DNA of 64,000 nucleotides, taken from contig NZ_JAGEPF010000013.1 of assembly GCF_017573465.1 (NCBI RefSeq), positions 248,001 through 312,000 of the forward strand, in the 5' to 3' direction. The notes beneath the pieces were generated by a model. That model saw nothing but the letters and a program-made list of their open reading frames with translations, was not told where the DNA came from and made no database searches. A program made the translations under genes and the position numbers. Shown here piece after piece: positions 55,313-63,848 of the stretch. How positions within the stretch are numbered: the first letter of the stretch is position 1; each line of letters starts with the position of its first letter. This stretch comes from Actinomadura violacea. Its GTDB lineage: Bacteria; Actinomycetota; Actinomycetes; Streptosporangiales; Streptosporangiaceae.

Positions 55313-56556
55313 CCAGCGGCTGCCCCATCCGCGAACTCGCCGACGCCATCGCCGACCGCCTGGCACACCCTGATGCCGTCCCAGGCCACCTTGTGCGGCG
55401 CCCATGGTGGCGTCAATCGCTCGCCCATGGAGCGCCTGGCGTCGCGCTACTGCATATCGAGCGTGCCGCCGCCGGACTCGGCTCGTGGCAGCGCGCCCAC
55501 GACTGGCTCAGCTACGCCACCCACGCTCCGCTCACCACCGGAGCCGACAGTCACCTGTTCTACGGCGCCCCCGCCGTCGCCCACGCCCTCAACTGCGCCG
55601 CCGAGCAGCGGCCCGGCACTTACCAGGAAGCCCTCGATCGCCTCGATAACGTGATCAACGCCGACGCCCGCGCCCGCGTCGACGCCGCCCACGCCCGAAT
55701 CGACGCCGGCCGGCTCCCCACCCTGGCCGAGTTCGACGTCATCAGGGGCCTGACCGGCATCGGCTCCTACCTCCTCCGCCGCGATCAATGCGGAAAGCCG
55801 CTACGGGCCATCCTTGAATACCTGGTGCGCCTTACCGAACCGATCAGCGTCGACGACGAGACGCTGCCAGGCTGGTGGACCGACACCGGCCCCGACGGGC
55901 GCCTCGACGCTCGATTCAGGGACGGCCACGCCAATTCCGGACTCGCCCACGGAATCGGCGGCCCCCTCGCCCTGCTCTCGCTGGCCGCTCAGCACGGCGA
56001 CATCGTGGACGGCCAACAGGACGCGATGGGCCGGATCTGCGCCTGGCTCGATCGCTGGCGCGTCACCGCCCCGACCGGCCCGGTCTGGCCGTACTGGGTC
56101 AACCGTCCGCAGCTGTGCGCTGGGCACCGGGCCGTCTCCGGCTCGCAGCGTCCTGGCTGGTGCTACGGCACCGCGGGCCTGGCCCGCGCCCAGCAACTCG
56201 CCGCCCTGATGACCGGCGACGACGACCGCCGGACGATGGCCGAGCAGGCCATGCTGCAAACCCTGGCCAACTCCGTACAGCATCCCGAACACCGCGACCC
56301 GTCGCTGTGCCACGGCCACGTCGGCATCCTCCACATCGCTGCCCGGGTCGCCGCCGACGCCGCCCCGGATTGCGCACCTCGCTTTCACGCTCAACTACCG
56401 GATCTCCTCCACTCCACCTGCGCCGCCCTCACTAGCGGTGAGGAGGCCGAACTCGAGCCCGCCCTCCTCGAAGGCGCGGCCGGTATCGCTCTGGTCCTCT
56501 CCAACCCCGCCACCATCCCCAGAACGACCTGGGACACATGCCTGCTCATCGCCTGA
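55309..56556 (+). CDS. lanC: Lanthionine cyclase (LanC)
   Basis: A 415-residue cyclase joining Cys thiols to dehydro residues. The zinc ligands are intact: Cys in GWCYGTAG (about 285) and the Cys-His pair in LCHGHVG (about 335-336). Further alpha-toroid repeats include HGAPGVALLH, GLTGIGSYLL and HANSGLAHGIGGPLALL. ATG 55309 overlaps the LanB stop with a GGGGGG site upstream; ATG 55303 is possible. The next gene follows after 30 bp. Confidence 0.92.
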   Translation: MTSGCPIRELADAIADRLAHPDAVPGHLVRRPWWRQSLAHGAPGVALLHIERAAAGLGSWQRAHDWLSYATHAPLTTGADSHLFYGAPAVAHALNCAAEQRPGTYQEALDRLDNVINADARARVDAAHARIDAGRLPTLAEFDVIRGLTGIGSYLLRRDQCGKPLRAILEYLVRLTEPISVDDETLPGWWTDTGPDGRLDARFRDGHANSGLAHGIGGPLALLSLAAQHGDIVDGQQDAMGRICAWLDRWRVTAPTGPVWPYWVNRPQLCAGHRAVSGSQRPGWCYGTAGLARAQQLAALMTGDDDRRTMAEQAMLQTLANSVQHPEHRDPSLCHGHVGILHIAARVAADAAPDCAPRFHAQLPDLLHSTCAALTSGEEAELEPALLEGAAGIALVLSNPATIPRTTWDTCLLIA

Positions 56557-56586
56557 TCACCACATACTCGCGAGGACACCACTCCA

Positions 56587-58671
56587 ATGCGCGCACCTGG
56601 CTGGCACCAGCTCGACATCGCCTTCCCCGACCGCGCGACAGCCGTCACCGTAGCTGCCCACGATCTGCGCCCTACGCTGCAGGCCGCCCAACACGTCGGC
56701 CGTCTCCGGGACTGGTGGTTCCTGCGCAAGAAGTCGTGGCGGCTGCGCTACCGAACCGACACCTCCGAGCCCGGCCCGATCCCTGACCTGCTGACCAAGC
56801 TCACAGCCCTCGGCCGGATCAACGGCTGGACGTCCGGCATCTACGAGCCAGAGACAGGGGCGTTCGGCGGCGAGGCGGCGATGGACGTCGCGCACACGCT
56901 CTTCCACCACGACAGCCGCCACATCCTCACGCGAGCTGCGCGGCGCACCGACCCGGCCGTAGGTCAGCGCGAAACCACGGTCCTGCTCTGCAGCGCAATG
57001 TTCCGCGCCGCCGGGCTGGACTTCTACGAGCAAGGCGACGTCTGGATGAAGGTGGCCGAACTCCGGCCGGTGGACTCCGCGGTACTCGATCCCGGACGTG
57101 TCTCCGCGCTCAGGCACTCCATGCGGCTGCTCATGACCGCCGAGCCCCGCGGCCTTCGCCTTCCAGCCGGCGACCAGCCCTTCACCGACCAAGGCGGCTG
57201 GTTCACCGCCTTCGAACAGGCGGGCCGTGACCTCGCCATTCTCGCTTCTCAAGGACGGCTGTCACGAGGGCTCCGCGCCGTCCTCGCCCACCACGTCATC
57301 TTCCACGGGAACCGAGCCTCCGTGTCCACTACAGACCAAGGCATCCTCGCGGACCTGGCGGCCGGCGTCGTCTTCGACACCTCCGGCAGCGAATCGCTCA
57401 CTCCCACCACCTCAACTACTAAGGTCCACCTGATGACTACACTCAGTGACGACAACTCCATTGTGTCCGCCGACCGGCTGCGGGACGCGCTCACCGACCG
57501 GCTGCGCAAGCGCGATGTGCTGTGCAACGCGCGAGCCGAGTCCGCGTTCCGGCAGACGCCACGGCACCTGTTCCTCCCCGGTGTCCCCCTCGATCAGGCG
57601 TACGCCGACCAGCCCGTCTACACCAAGACCGACCAGAACGGCGTGAAGATCAGCGCCGCATCCGAGCCGTGGATGGTCGCCGCGATGCTCGACCAGCTCG
57701 ATGCGCACCCCGGCCAGCGCATTCTGGAAGCCGGAGCCGGCACCGGCTACAACGCCGCCATCATGGCCGCCATCGTCGGCGACGACGGCCACGTCACCAC
57801 CATCGACGTCGACGAAGACCTCGTCACCGGCGCCCGTGACCACCTCGCCGTCGCCGGCAACACCAATGTCGAGGTGATCCTCGGTGACGGCGCGCTCGGC
57901 CACCCCGCCAACGCCCCCTACGACCGCATCATCGCCACCGTCGGCGCCTACGAAGTCCCCACCGCGTGGATGGACCAGCTCGCGCCCGACGGACGCCTAA
58001 TCGTGCCCCTGCGGCTACGCGGCACCAACTCCCGCAGCATCACCTTCGAACGCGCCGACACCGGATGGCGCAGCCGCGACAGCCGCCTGGCCGTCTTCAT
58101 GCCGCTACGCGGCGTCGGCGACGATGCCCGCCGCTACATCCACCTCACCCCCGAGCAGGACGTGACCCTCCAGGTCCACAAGGACCAAACGGTCGACGAC
58201 ACCGCGATCGCCGATGTCCTGCAGACCGAGCGACATGAGACGTGGACCGGCGTGCTGTTCCCGCCCGGCGTCCCGTTCGAGTGGATGGAGCTGTGGCTGT
58301 GCCTGCGCCTCGACAACGCGCTGATGCGCATGAACGTCCACCGCGACGCCAAGCAGCGTCTGACCTTGGAGCCCATGTTTGGCTGGGGCGCCATGGCAAC
58401 CGTCCGCGACCAGGACCTGGCCTACCTCACCATCCGCTCCGCCCCGCCCGCCGACGACCGCAAGCTCTACGAGGTCGGAGTCATCGGTCACGGCCCGACC
58501 GGCCACCACCTGGCCCACCAGGTAGCCGAAGAGATCCGGACCTGGGATACCCGCTACCGCCACCGCACCGTCCACTTCGAGCTCGAAGACGCGCCCGCAC
58601 TGGCCGACCCCGCCGCCGGCCGCTTCGTCCTGGACCGGCCACACCACCCCATCACGATCATCTGGGAGTGA
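56587..58671 (+). CDS. FxLD-system methyltransferase with N-terminal elimination-like domain
   Basis: A 694-residue fusion. Residues 1-265 resemble the C-terminal elimination (SpaB_C, thiopeptide-type) domain of split dehydratases (WWFLRKKSWRLRYRTD), but the usual D-x-x-HLR pattern is degenerate. Residues about 295-500 form a protein-L-isoaspartate methyltransferase-like domain: SEPWMVAAMLD (about 358), AdoMet motif ILEAGAGTGYNAA (379 on), then ATVGAYEVPTAW. The remaining 190 residues are an FxLD-specific extension. It would methylate an Asp side chain, leading to aspartimide or isoaspartate. Part of the lan operon. Confidence 0.88.
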   Translation: MRAPGWHQLDIAFPDRATAVTVAAHDLRPTLQAAQHVGRLRDWWFLRKKSWRLRYRTDTSEPGPIPDLLTKLTALGRINGWTSGIYEPETGAFGGEAAMDVAHTLFHHDSRHILTRAARRTDPAVGQRETTVLLCSAMFRAAGLDFYEQGDVWMKVAELRPVDSAVLDPGRVSALRHSMRLLMTAEPRGLRLPAGDQPFTDQGGWFTAFEQAGRDLAILASQGRLSRGLRAVLAHHVIFHGNRASVSTTDQGILADLAAGVVFDTSGSESLTPTTSTTKVHLMTTLSDDNSIVSADRLRDALTDRLRKRDVLCNARAESAFRQTPRHLFLPGVPLDQAYADQPVYTKTDQNGVKISAASEPWMVAAMLDQLDAHPGQRILEAGAGTGYNAAIMAAIVGDDGHVTTIDVDEDLVTGARDHLAVAGNTNVEVILGDGALGHPANAPYDRIIATVGAYEVPTAWMDQLAPDGRLIVPLRLRGTNSRSITFERADTGWRSRDSRLAVFMPLRGVGDDARRYIHLTPEQDVTLQVHKDQTVDDTAIADVLQTERHETWTGVLFPPGVPFEWMELWLCLRLDNALMRMNVHRDAKQRLTLEPMFGWGAMATVRDQDLAYLTIRSAPPADDRKLYEVGVIGHGPTGHHLAHQVAEEIRTWDTRYRHRTVHFELEDAPALADPAAGRFVLDRPHHPITIIWE

Positions 58672-58675
58672 CTCC

Positions 58676-59791
58676 GTGGACGCCACAGAACCGGCGCTGC
58701 GCTGGTTCCCGCTCGTCGCACGCGCCCGCCCCGCGTGCGCACCGCTGGACGCGCGCGTGGCGGCGCTCTGCGCCCTGGCAGAATCGGCGGCGCAAGCCGA
58801 GGGCCAAGCCGCCGCGTCCACCGTCCACAACCGGGCCGCCCTCCTGGCATCCGATGTCGGCATGCCGGACCTCGCGCGCGAGTTGTGTCATCGTCACGCC
58901 ACCCTGTACTTGCGCGCTTGCCCACTGGACGCCAAGGCCGCCCGCCGGGCACTCGAACCGCTGGTCAACCTCGCGCGACTACGCATCCGGGAGGGCAACG
59001 GCGCCAGCGCGTTCGACCTTCTGAACGCCCTTCACCAAGCCGTCGAACAACACGCCGACGTCCTCATCGACGATCTGCCCGTCCCCGTATCCGCACTCGT
59101 CAGATCACCAGACGAACACCAAGAACTGCGCCGATGGCTGTGGAGCGTCCACCTCGCCGACGGCACCCGAGCGCTGACCAGCACCGGCAACTGGCAACAG
59201 GCCCTCACCCACCTCCGCCGCCACAAAGGCATCGGCCAACGCATGCTCGACGGCCGCCAAGTAGCCGTAATAGCCCACCTCACAGCAGGCGCCAGCCAAG
59301 AAACCCTCCGACTCCTCACGGAAACAGACGCAGGCGACCCGCACGAAGAAGCGGTAACAGGTTGCCTGGCCGTTCTCTACCGCCGTCACGCCGGCCAGCC
59401 GCTCACCGCGAGCACGGCCGATTCGGTACGCCGCTGGCAGCGGCTCCATCCGACACCGAACCTGATCGTCTTCCATACCCGCCTGGGTCTGGCTCTGATC
59501 GATGCCGCCGACTGCCGTGAGACCTCCACCGCCCGTTCGATCACCGTCGCCCTTGCCGAGCAGGCCGTCGCCGCCAAGGACGGCTCCGCCGCCCGCGACG
59601 TCCTTCGCCATGGCTGCCACCTCCCGACACGGCAGCCACTCCGTGAAGTACTAGAGGCATCCGGTCTCGGCCAGGGTTCGATGCCGCGGGATCTTCAAGC
59701 GCGACTGCGAGCAGCAGTCGCCACAGCCGAATCGGTACTGGTCCAGAACCGGCGCCCGGCACCAAGCCCTCGCACGCTGCCCCTGTCCTGA
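58676..59791 (+). CDS. Helical cluster-associated protein, unknown function
   Basis: A 371-residue, all-helical protein with TPR-like character (VAALCALAESAAQAEGQAAA, RALEPLVNLARLRI). No catalytic motif recognised. GTG 58676 lies 4 bp after the methyltransferase stop, so it belongs to the lan operon. Similar helical proteins sit at the end of actinomycete RiPP operons with isoaspartyl methyltransferases; a scaffold or regulatory role is only an inference. No transporter or protease follows. Confidence 0.7.
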   Translation: MDATEPALRWFPLVARARPACAPLDARVAALCALAESAAQAEGQAAASTVHNRAALLASDVGMPDLARELCHRHATLYLRACPLDAKAARRALEPLVNLARLRIREGNGASAFDLLNALHQAVEQHADVLIDDLPVPVSALVRSPDEHQELRRWLWSVHLADGTRALTSTGNWQQALTHLRRHKGIGQRMLDGRQVAVIAHLTAGASQETLRLLTETDAGDPHEEAVTGCLAVLYRRHAGQPLTASTADSVRRWQRLHPTPNLIVFHTRLGLALIDAADCRETSTARSITVALAEQAVAAKDGSAARDVLRHGCHLPTRQPLREVLEASGLGQGSMPRDLQARLRAAVATAESVLVQNRRPAPSPRTLPLS

Positions 59792-59909
59792 TCGGAGGTG
59801 TTCCGTCCAGAGGTGCGCATCGAAGCCGAGAAGCAACGGTCCTCTCGCCTTTCACGAGAACCTGGTGAGGTTCCCGGACCGGTTCGAGAGGCCATCTTGG
59901 AGGCGCTAC

Positions 59910-60449
59910 GTGACGAGACCGCGACCTGAGGATCTGGACCCGGAAGACTTCGCCGCTCTGTTCGCCGCGGTGGAGCGGACAGCGGTTCACCTGGAACTCA
60001 GGGATGCCTACACGCCCGACGACCCGCTCTTCCTGCGCTGGCTTGAGGGGCAGGTAGCCCCCGCCGACATCGCCGAGCACGAACACCAGTGGGCGCAGAT
60101 CGTACGGGCGACGGTGGGACGCGGTGTCACCATGCGCCGCGTCCGCGTCGTCTCCGAGCCGCTGGCGCCGTTCGTCCGCTTCGAGTACGACGGGGCCGGC
60201 GCGCTCAATGAAGCGGCCGGCGAACAGGTCCGCTGGTTGCCTCGTCGGCAGGCCACCGGTCTGTGCTTGCCCGCTAACGACTTCTGGCTCCTGGACGACC
60301 GGCTCGTTCGTTTCGGCTACTTCTCTGGCACCGGGGACTACCTGGGCGCTGAGTTGACGGACGACCCGGCACTGGTCGAGCAGTGCGGTAGCGCTTTCGA
60401 CGCGGTCTGGGAGCGGGCCACCCCACACAAGGACTACCGCCCGCAGTAG
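59910..60449 (+). CDS. DUF6879-family protein
   Basis: A 179-residue protein. The pattern FAALFAAVERTAVHLELRDAY, then RRVRVVSEPLAPFVRFEYD, then ANDFWLLDDRLVRFGYF is that of the actinomycete DUF6879 family, usually beside XRE/DUF397 regulator pairs. GTG 59910 has TTGGAGG at ideal spacing; the 15-residue upstream extension lacks one. It is 118 bp after the lan operon and may be independent of it. Function unknown. Confidence 0.78.
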   Translation: MTRPRPEDLDPEDFAALFAAVERTAVHLELRDAYTPDDPLFLRWLEGQVAPADIAEHEHQWAQIVRATVGRGVTMRRVRVVSEPLAPFVRFEYDGAGALNEAAGEQVRWLPRRQATGLCLPANDFWLLDDRLVRFGYFSGTGDYLGAELTDDPALVEQCGSAFDAVWERATPHKDYRPQ

Positions 60450-60643
60450 CAAATTCGATACTGACCACCGTGCCGTTACGCCGGGGAGTATGCCGAAGCC
60501 CCGTCGTTTATCCGATCTCTAGGCCCGATAGGCCAGTTCACCCTCCCCGGGGCAATTGTCCCGTTTCTCAGGTTATCCGACAGACGCGCCTCCGACCCGC
60601 TAGACAAGCCGTGGAGTCGTCCGGACCGGAATCATCAGTGGCC

Positions 60644-61012
60644 ATGAAGGTTGTCGAAGATCTCGCCGCGGATGAGTTCCCGCTTAATCCCCCCAACGTC
60701 GAAACTCCCGTATGTCGGGAGTTGATCGAGCTCGCTGACGCTGACCTCGCCGAGCTGGTTCGCCTGCCCTGGCGCCACGGTCGGCTCCGACTCAACCTGG
60801 GCCCTGAGCCGATCTTGCAATGCAGCCACGAACGCAACCACGCGGGCGAACACGTCGCCTTCAGCGCCGAGAGCGGCGAGCTCACCCTCTGGGTGGCCTG
60901 GGACAGGGAACGCACGCGCATCTTCTCCGCCGAGTTTTGCAGCCGCAGCTCTGCCTCGGGCCACCTGTGCTCCCTGCCCCACGGGCATCTCGGCCGCCAC
61001 GCGATGGGCTGA
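60644..61012 (+). CDS. Small Cys/His-rich protein, unknown function
   Basis: A 122-residue protein. The second half has CSHERNHAGEHVAFS and later FCSRSSASGHLCSLPHGHLGRH (split across about 88-121), a spacing of Cys and His that could bind zinc. ATG 60644 or GTG 60638 are both possible starts; the frame extends upstream into noncoding-looking sequence. No family recognised. Confidence 0.55.
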   Translation: MKVVEDLAADEFPLNPPNVETPVCRELIELADADLAELVRLPWRHGRLRLNLGPEPILQCSHERNHAGEHVAFSAESGELTLWVAWDRERTRIFSAEFCSRSSASGHLCSLPHGHLGRHAMG

Positions 61013-61203
61013 GGGAGGACGCGGGCATCGCCGCCAAGGTCGGGCGCCGTTCTAAGCGCCCACGCCGACCTGTGCCCGCGGTCCGAGGGCAGGAGTCCTG
61101 TCACCTGCCACTCCCCAAGGAACGGCTACCGATCGAGTCAACAAAACATCCAGCAGAGCCCGTCCTGCCGCAGCCGACCGGGATGGTTCGGTATCCATGC
61201 AGG

Positions 61204-61809
61204 ATGCTGAACGATCTGCCGCCGGCGTCCCGCGGGCGCATCCCACCCGAGCCCGACGAACCCTGGCGCATCAAGCCCCGCAGCAGCCACCGCCGCTCCC
61301 CCGCCCGCAACCGCAAGTGGATGGCTGCGACCATCGCCGGCGCAATCATCGCCACGGGCGCCGTGACAGCGTTCGAACTCGGCAGATCGGCGACCGCGAA
61401 AGCGCGGCCCACCAGCGCCGCCGCCCAGGCGCAGGCACCTCGGGCACTTGCACCACGACCAGCGACGCCCGGCCCTTCGAGCACACCGAATCGAAAGGCC
61501 CCCCAGCAGCACCGGTTCTCCCGCACGAGCAGCCCTCACCGGTCCGTCGCCGTCCCAGCGGGTAAGCCGCCACGAACCGAAACGGCTTCCCGGCACCACT
61601 GGACGCCGGATCAGCCCAGAGCAAGAAGAACGCACAGGACATCCAGCCACGCCGTTCATCACAGCCGCCGGAGCGCTCATTCGTCCCGGCCCAGGCCCAA
61701 GCACCGGACGCCGAAGTGGGTTGGCACCGAGTGCCGCCGCCGATTCCCGCATGACAGCACCCGCCAAGCCGCCTGCAACGCCGCCCTGCACAACTACTTC
61801 AGCAGATGA
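61204..61809 (+). CDS. Basic single-pass membrane protein, unknown function
   Basis: A 201-residue protein with one membrane segment (ATIAGAIIATGAVTAFELG, about 48-66), a basic Pro/Ser/His-rich outer region, and a C-terminal motif with two Cys (CRRRFPHDSTRQAACNAALH) that could form a small disulfide-linked domain. It ends at a strong terminator. The start ATG 61204 has weak ribosome-site support. Confidence 0.55.
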   Translation: MLNDLPPASRGRIPPEPDEPWRIKPRSSHRRSPARNRKWMAATIAGAIIATGAVTAFELGRSATAKARPTSAAAQAQAPRALAPRPATPGPSSTPNRKAPQQHRFSRTSSPHRSVAVPAGKPPRTETASRHHWTPDQPRARRTHRTSSHAVHHSRRSAHSSRPRPKHRTPKWVGTECRRRFPHDSTRQAACNAALHNYFSR

Positions 61810-61819
61810 GCCTGTGAAC

Positions 61820-61857
61820 CCGGCTCAGATCCGCCATCGCCGTCGGATCTGAGCCGG
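61820..61857 (+). terminator. Strong hairpin terminator
   Basis: A perfect 14-bp stem (CCGGCTCAGATCCG) with a 10-nt loop, 10 bp past the stop at 61809. Confidence 0.78.
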
Positions 61858-61869
61858 CAGCCACCCGCA

Positions 61870-61907
61870 GCGGGCGGGGACGGTCACCGTCAAACCGTCC
61901 CGCCCGC
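61870..61907. terminator. Second GC-rich hairpin, possibly bidirectional
   Basis: GCGGGCGGGGACGGT pairs with ACCGTCCCGCCCGC apart from one bulged G. It lies between the rightward membrane-protein gene and the leftward Lsr2 gene. The rest of the 383-bp gap 61810-62192 shows no gene. Confidence 0.6.
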
Positions 61908-62192
61908 CACCGCTGAGCGTTCGCCGCTGCACATCTCGCCGCCCACACTGGGCTCGGGAAGCGAGCAGAGAACATTCCTGCCGGCCCGGGTTCGCCCGGC
62001 GCTCCAACACATCGGTCGTCTACCGCCGAGCCGACGATCGCACCGACCGCCCGTTCGCTCCACTTCACCGGTGCCGACCGCTGGGGCTTGCCTCACCGCT
62101 TCCGCTGGCTGCGCGGGAAGTGTCTCTGTGCGGCTTTGTGCCGTACCGCCTGTCCGCGGTCGCAGAGCCCCTGTGGAGTGGCAGCGGGCTGC

Positions 62193-62531
62193 TCAGTGAG
62201 CGGCCTGGTACTGCTCGATCACGTTGGCCGGGATACGCCCGCGGTCGTTGACCGCGATGCCCTGCTCCCGGGCCCAGGCCCGGATGTCACCTGACTGCCC
62301 CGCAACAGAGGCGGCGCCGGTGCCGCTGCGGCCGGTTGCCTTCCCGCCTCTAACCGCCTTGAGGCGCCGTCCGCCGCCCATGAACGGGTGCAGGGCCGCG
62401 CGAAGCTTGGCGGCGTTGGCCTCGCTGAGGTCGATTTCGTACGCCGCGCCATCGATGGCGAACGACACCGTCTCGGCGGCCTCGCCGCCATCGACATCGT
62501 CGGTCAGAATAATTTGCACTTTCTGCGCCAT
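62193..62531 (-). CDS. lsr2: Lsr2 nucleoid-associated protein
   Basis: A 112-residue Lsr2 homologue. The N-terminal dimerisation domain (MAQKVQIILTDDVDGG... YEIDLSEANAAKLRAAL) and the C-terminal DNA-binding domain with the RGR hook (NDRGRIPANVIEQY) are both intact. Lsr2 bridges DNA and silences AT-rich, horizontally acquired genes in actinomycetes. AGGAGTT precedes the ATG. It is probably one of several copies; proximity to a large accessory region is suggestive but not proof of a local role. Confidence 0.95.
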   Translation of the reverse strand: MAQKVQIILTDDVDGGEAAETVSFAIDGAAYEIDLSEANAAKLRAALHPFMGGGRRLKAVRGGKATGRSGTGAASVAGQSGDIRAWAREQGIAVNDRGRIPANVIEQYQAAH

Positions 62532-63008
62532 ACCGAACTCCTTCTGGTCACCCTACCGGCCAACCACGACGATACCCGATTCCAGCAACCGGTCGACCGA
62601 AAACAACGGATTAAATTAACCGACCGCAGCCATGCCATCACACGGGCCAGATAGCCAGGACTATCGATCACGTTCTTTCTTCGGCGCAGCGGCAATGAAA
62701 AGCGCACAGCATGAAGCAGGACCGCGGCGACGACAACAGCGAATATCGCCTTCCGACTCCATCTATAGCAGCCCTTAGGAGGGTTCCCTCAGACCGACCA
62801 CTTACAGAGGCTGTCGGCAGTTCCTACGGTCCACGAAACACCTACTCTTCAGCTGTCGCGGGAAGTGGATCAGATTTTCGAGTGTCGGCGACGGCAAGCC
62901 GTTCGGGGATTTCTTTGAGGAGAAGCCGTAGTGGCCCGCGGCACGAACCGCTGCCTGGCCTGTTAGCCGTACCGGATGAGGTTCGGGTGCCGGTTGGCGT
63001 CGCCCTGC
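62532..63008. other. 477-bp intergenic region upstream of lsr2
   Basis: It carries the lsr2 leader and promoter; an AT-rich block near 62605-62620 (GGATTAAATTAACC) is the likeliest promoter or binding site. Nothing else supportable. The region also receives the end of the leftward Sel1/TPR gene. Confidence 0.4.
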
Positions 63009-63614
63009 TCAGCGGCGGTCGGCGGCGTGCCGGCGCAGATCGCGGGCTTCGTCGGGCCGGCCGGTGCGTTCCAGGAGGGCGGCCAGGTTGAGCAGGATCT
63101 GGGTGTTGGCCTGATACTCGTCCTGATCTTCGGGGTCCTGGTCGTCGGGGTCCTCGTGCGCGGCCATTTCTTCCAGGGCCGTCCGGTACCACCGCTCCGC
63201 TTCGCCGTCGCGGCCAGTCCGTTCCAGCAGCAGCGCCAGCCGGTTGCGGGTCGCGGGGAAGTAGAGGCATTGGGTCGCTTGCCGATACCAGTGCTCCGCC
63301 TCCGGCAGGTTCTCGTCCTCCTCGAGGAAGATGCCCAGGTTGTAGGCGGCGGTGGCCTGGGAGCCGGTTTCGGCCGCACGGCGCATCCAGATGAGGGCCT
63401 CGGCTCGGTCGTCGTCCTCCAGGCAGAGCGCCAGATCGTTCATCGCCAGGGTGTTGCCGCGCTCGGCTGCGACTCTCAGCCAGCGCGCGGTCTCCTCCGG
63501 TCGGCCGAGTTCTTGATAGCAGCACGCCAGTTGGTAGGCGGCATGTGCGTGCCCCTCTTCTGCAGCGCGACGCAGTAGGGGTTCGGCCTCGCCGTACTCC
63601 CCTCCGAAGTACAA
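63009..63614 (-). CDS. Sel1/TPR-repeat protein, possibly 5'-truncated
   Basis: A 201-residue repeat protein. At least four 35-residue units are visible (AEPLLRRAAEEGHAHAAYQL, ARWLRVAAERGNTLAMNDLA, ALIWMRRAAETGSQATAAYN, AEHWYRQATQ...). Such proteins mediate protein contacts. The only start in the open part is TTG 63614, without a good ribosome site. The repeat frame continues about 20 codons further upstream to a stop (PVPAALGDPIAHDSYEQGEA), so the true beginning may be lost or frameshifted. Confidence 0.65.
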   Translation of the reverse strand: MYFGGEYGEAEPLLRRAAEEGHAHAAYQLACCYQELGRPEETARWLRVAAERGNTLAMNDLALCLEDDDRAEALIWMRRAAETGSQATAAYNLGIFLEEDENLPEAEHWYRQATQCLYFPATRNRLALLLERTGRDGEAERWYRTALEEMAAHEDPDDQDPEDQDEYQANTQILLNLAALLERTGRPDEARDLRRHAADRR

Positions 63615-63848
63615 GGCCTCGCCCTGCTCGTAGCTGTCGTGCGCGATCGGATCACCTAACGCCGCAGGGACGGGGTCGCAGCAATGCGGTCACCCGCCTT
63701 CCCGTTTTGCAGCGTCCTGTGAAGACGGCTGGAGGTTTGCGGTTTTGGTCGACGACCGCTGAATCATGATGGCCGAGGGGTGTCGCCTGGGCCCAGATGT
63801 CCGGTGCGTCGACGCCAAGGACGGTTCGCCGCCATGCGCCAGTGGTCG

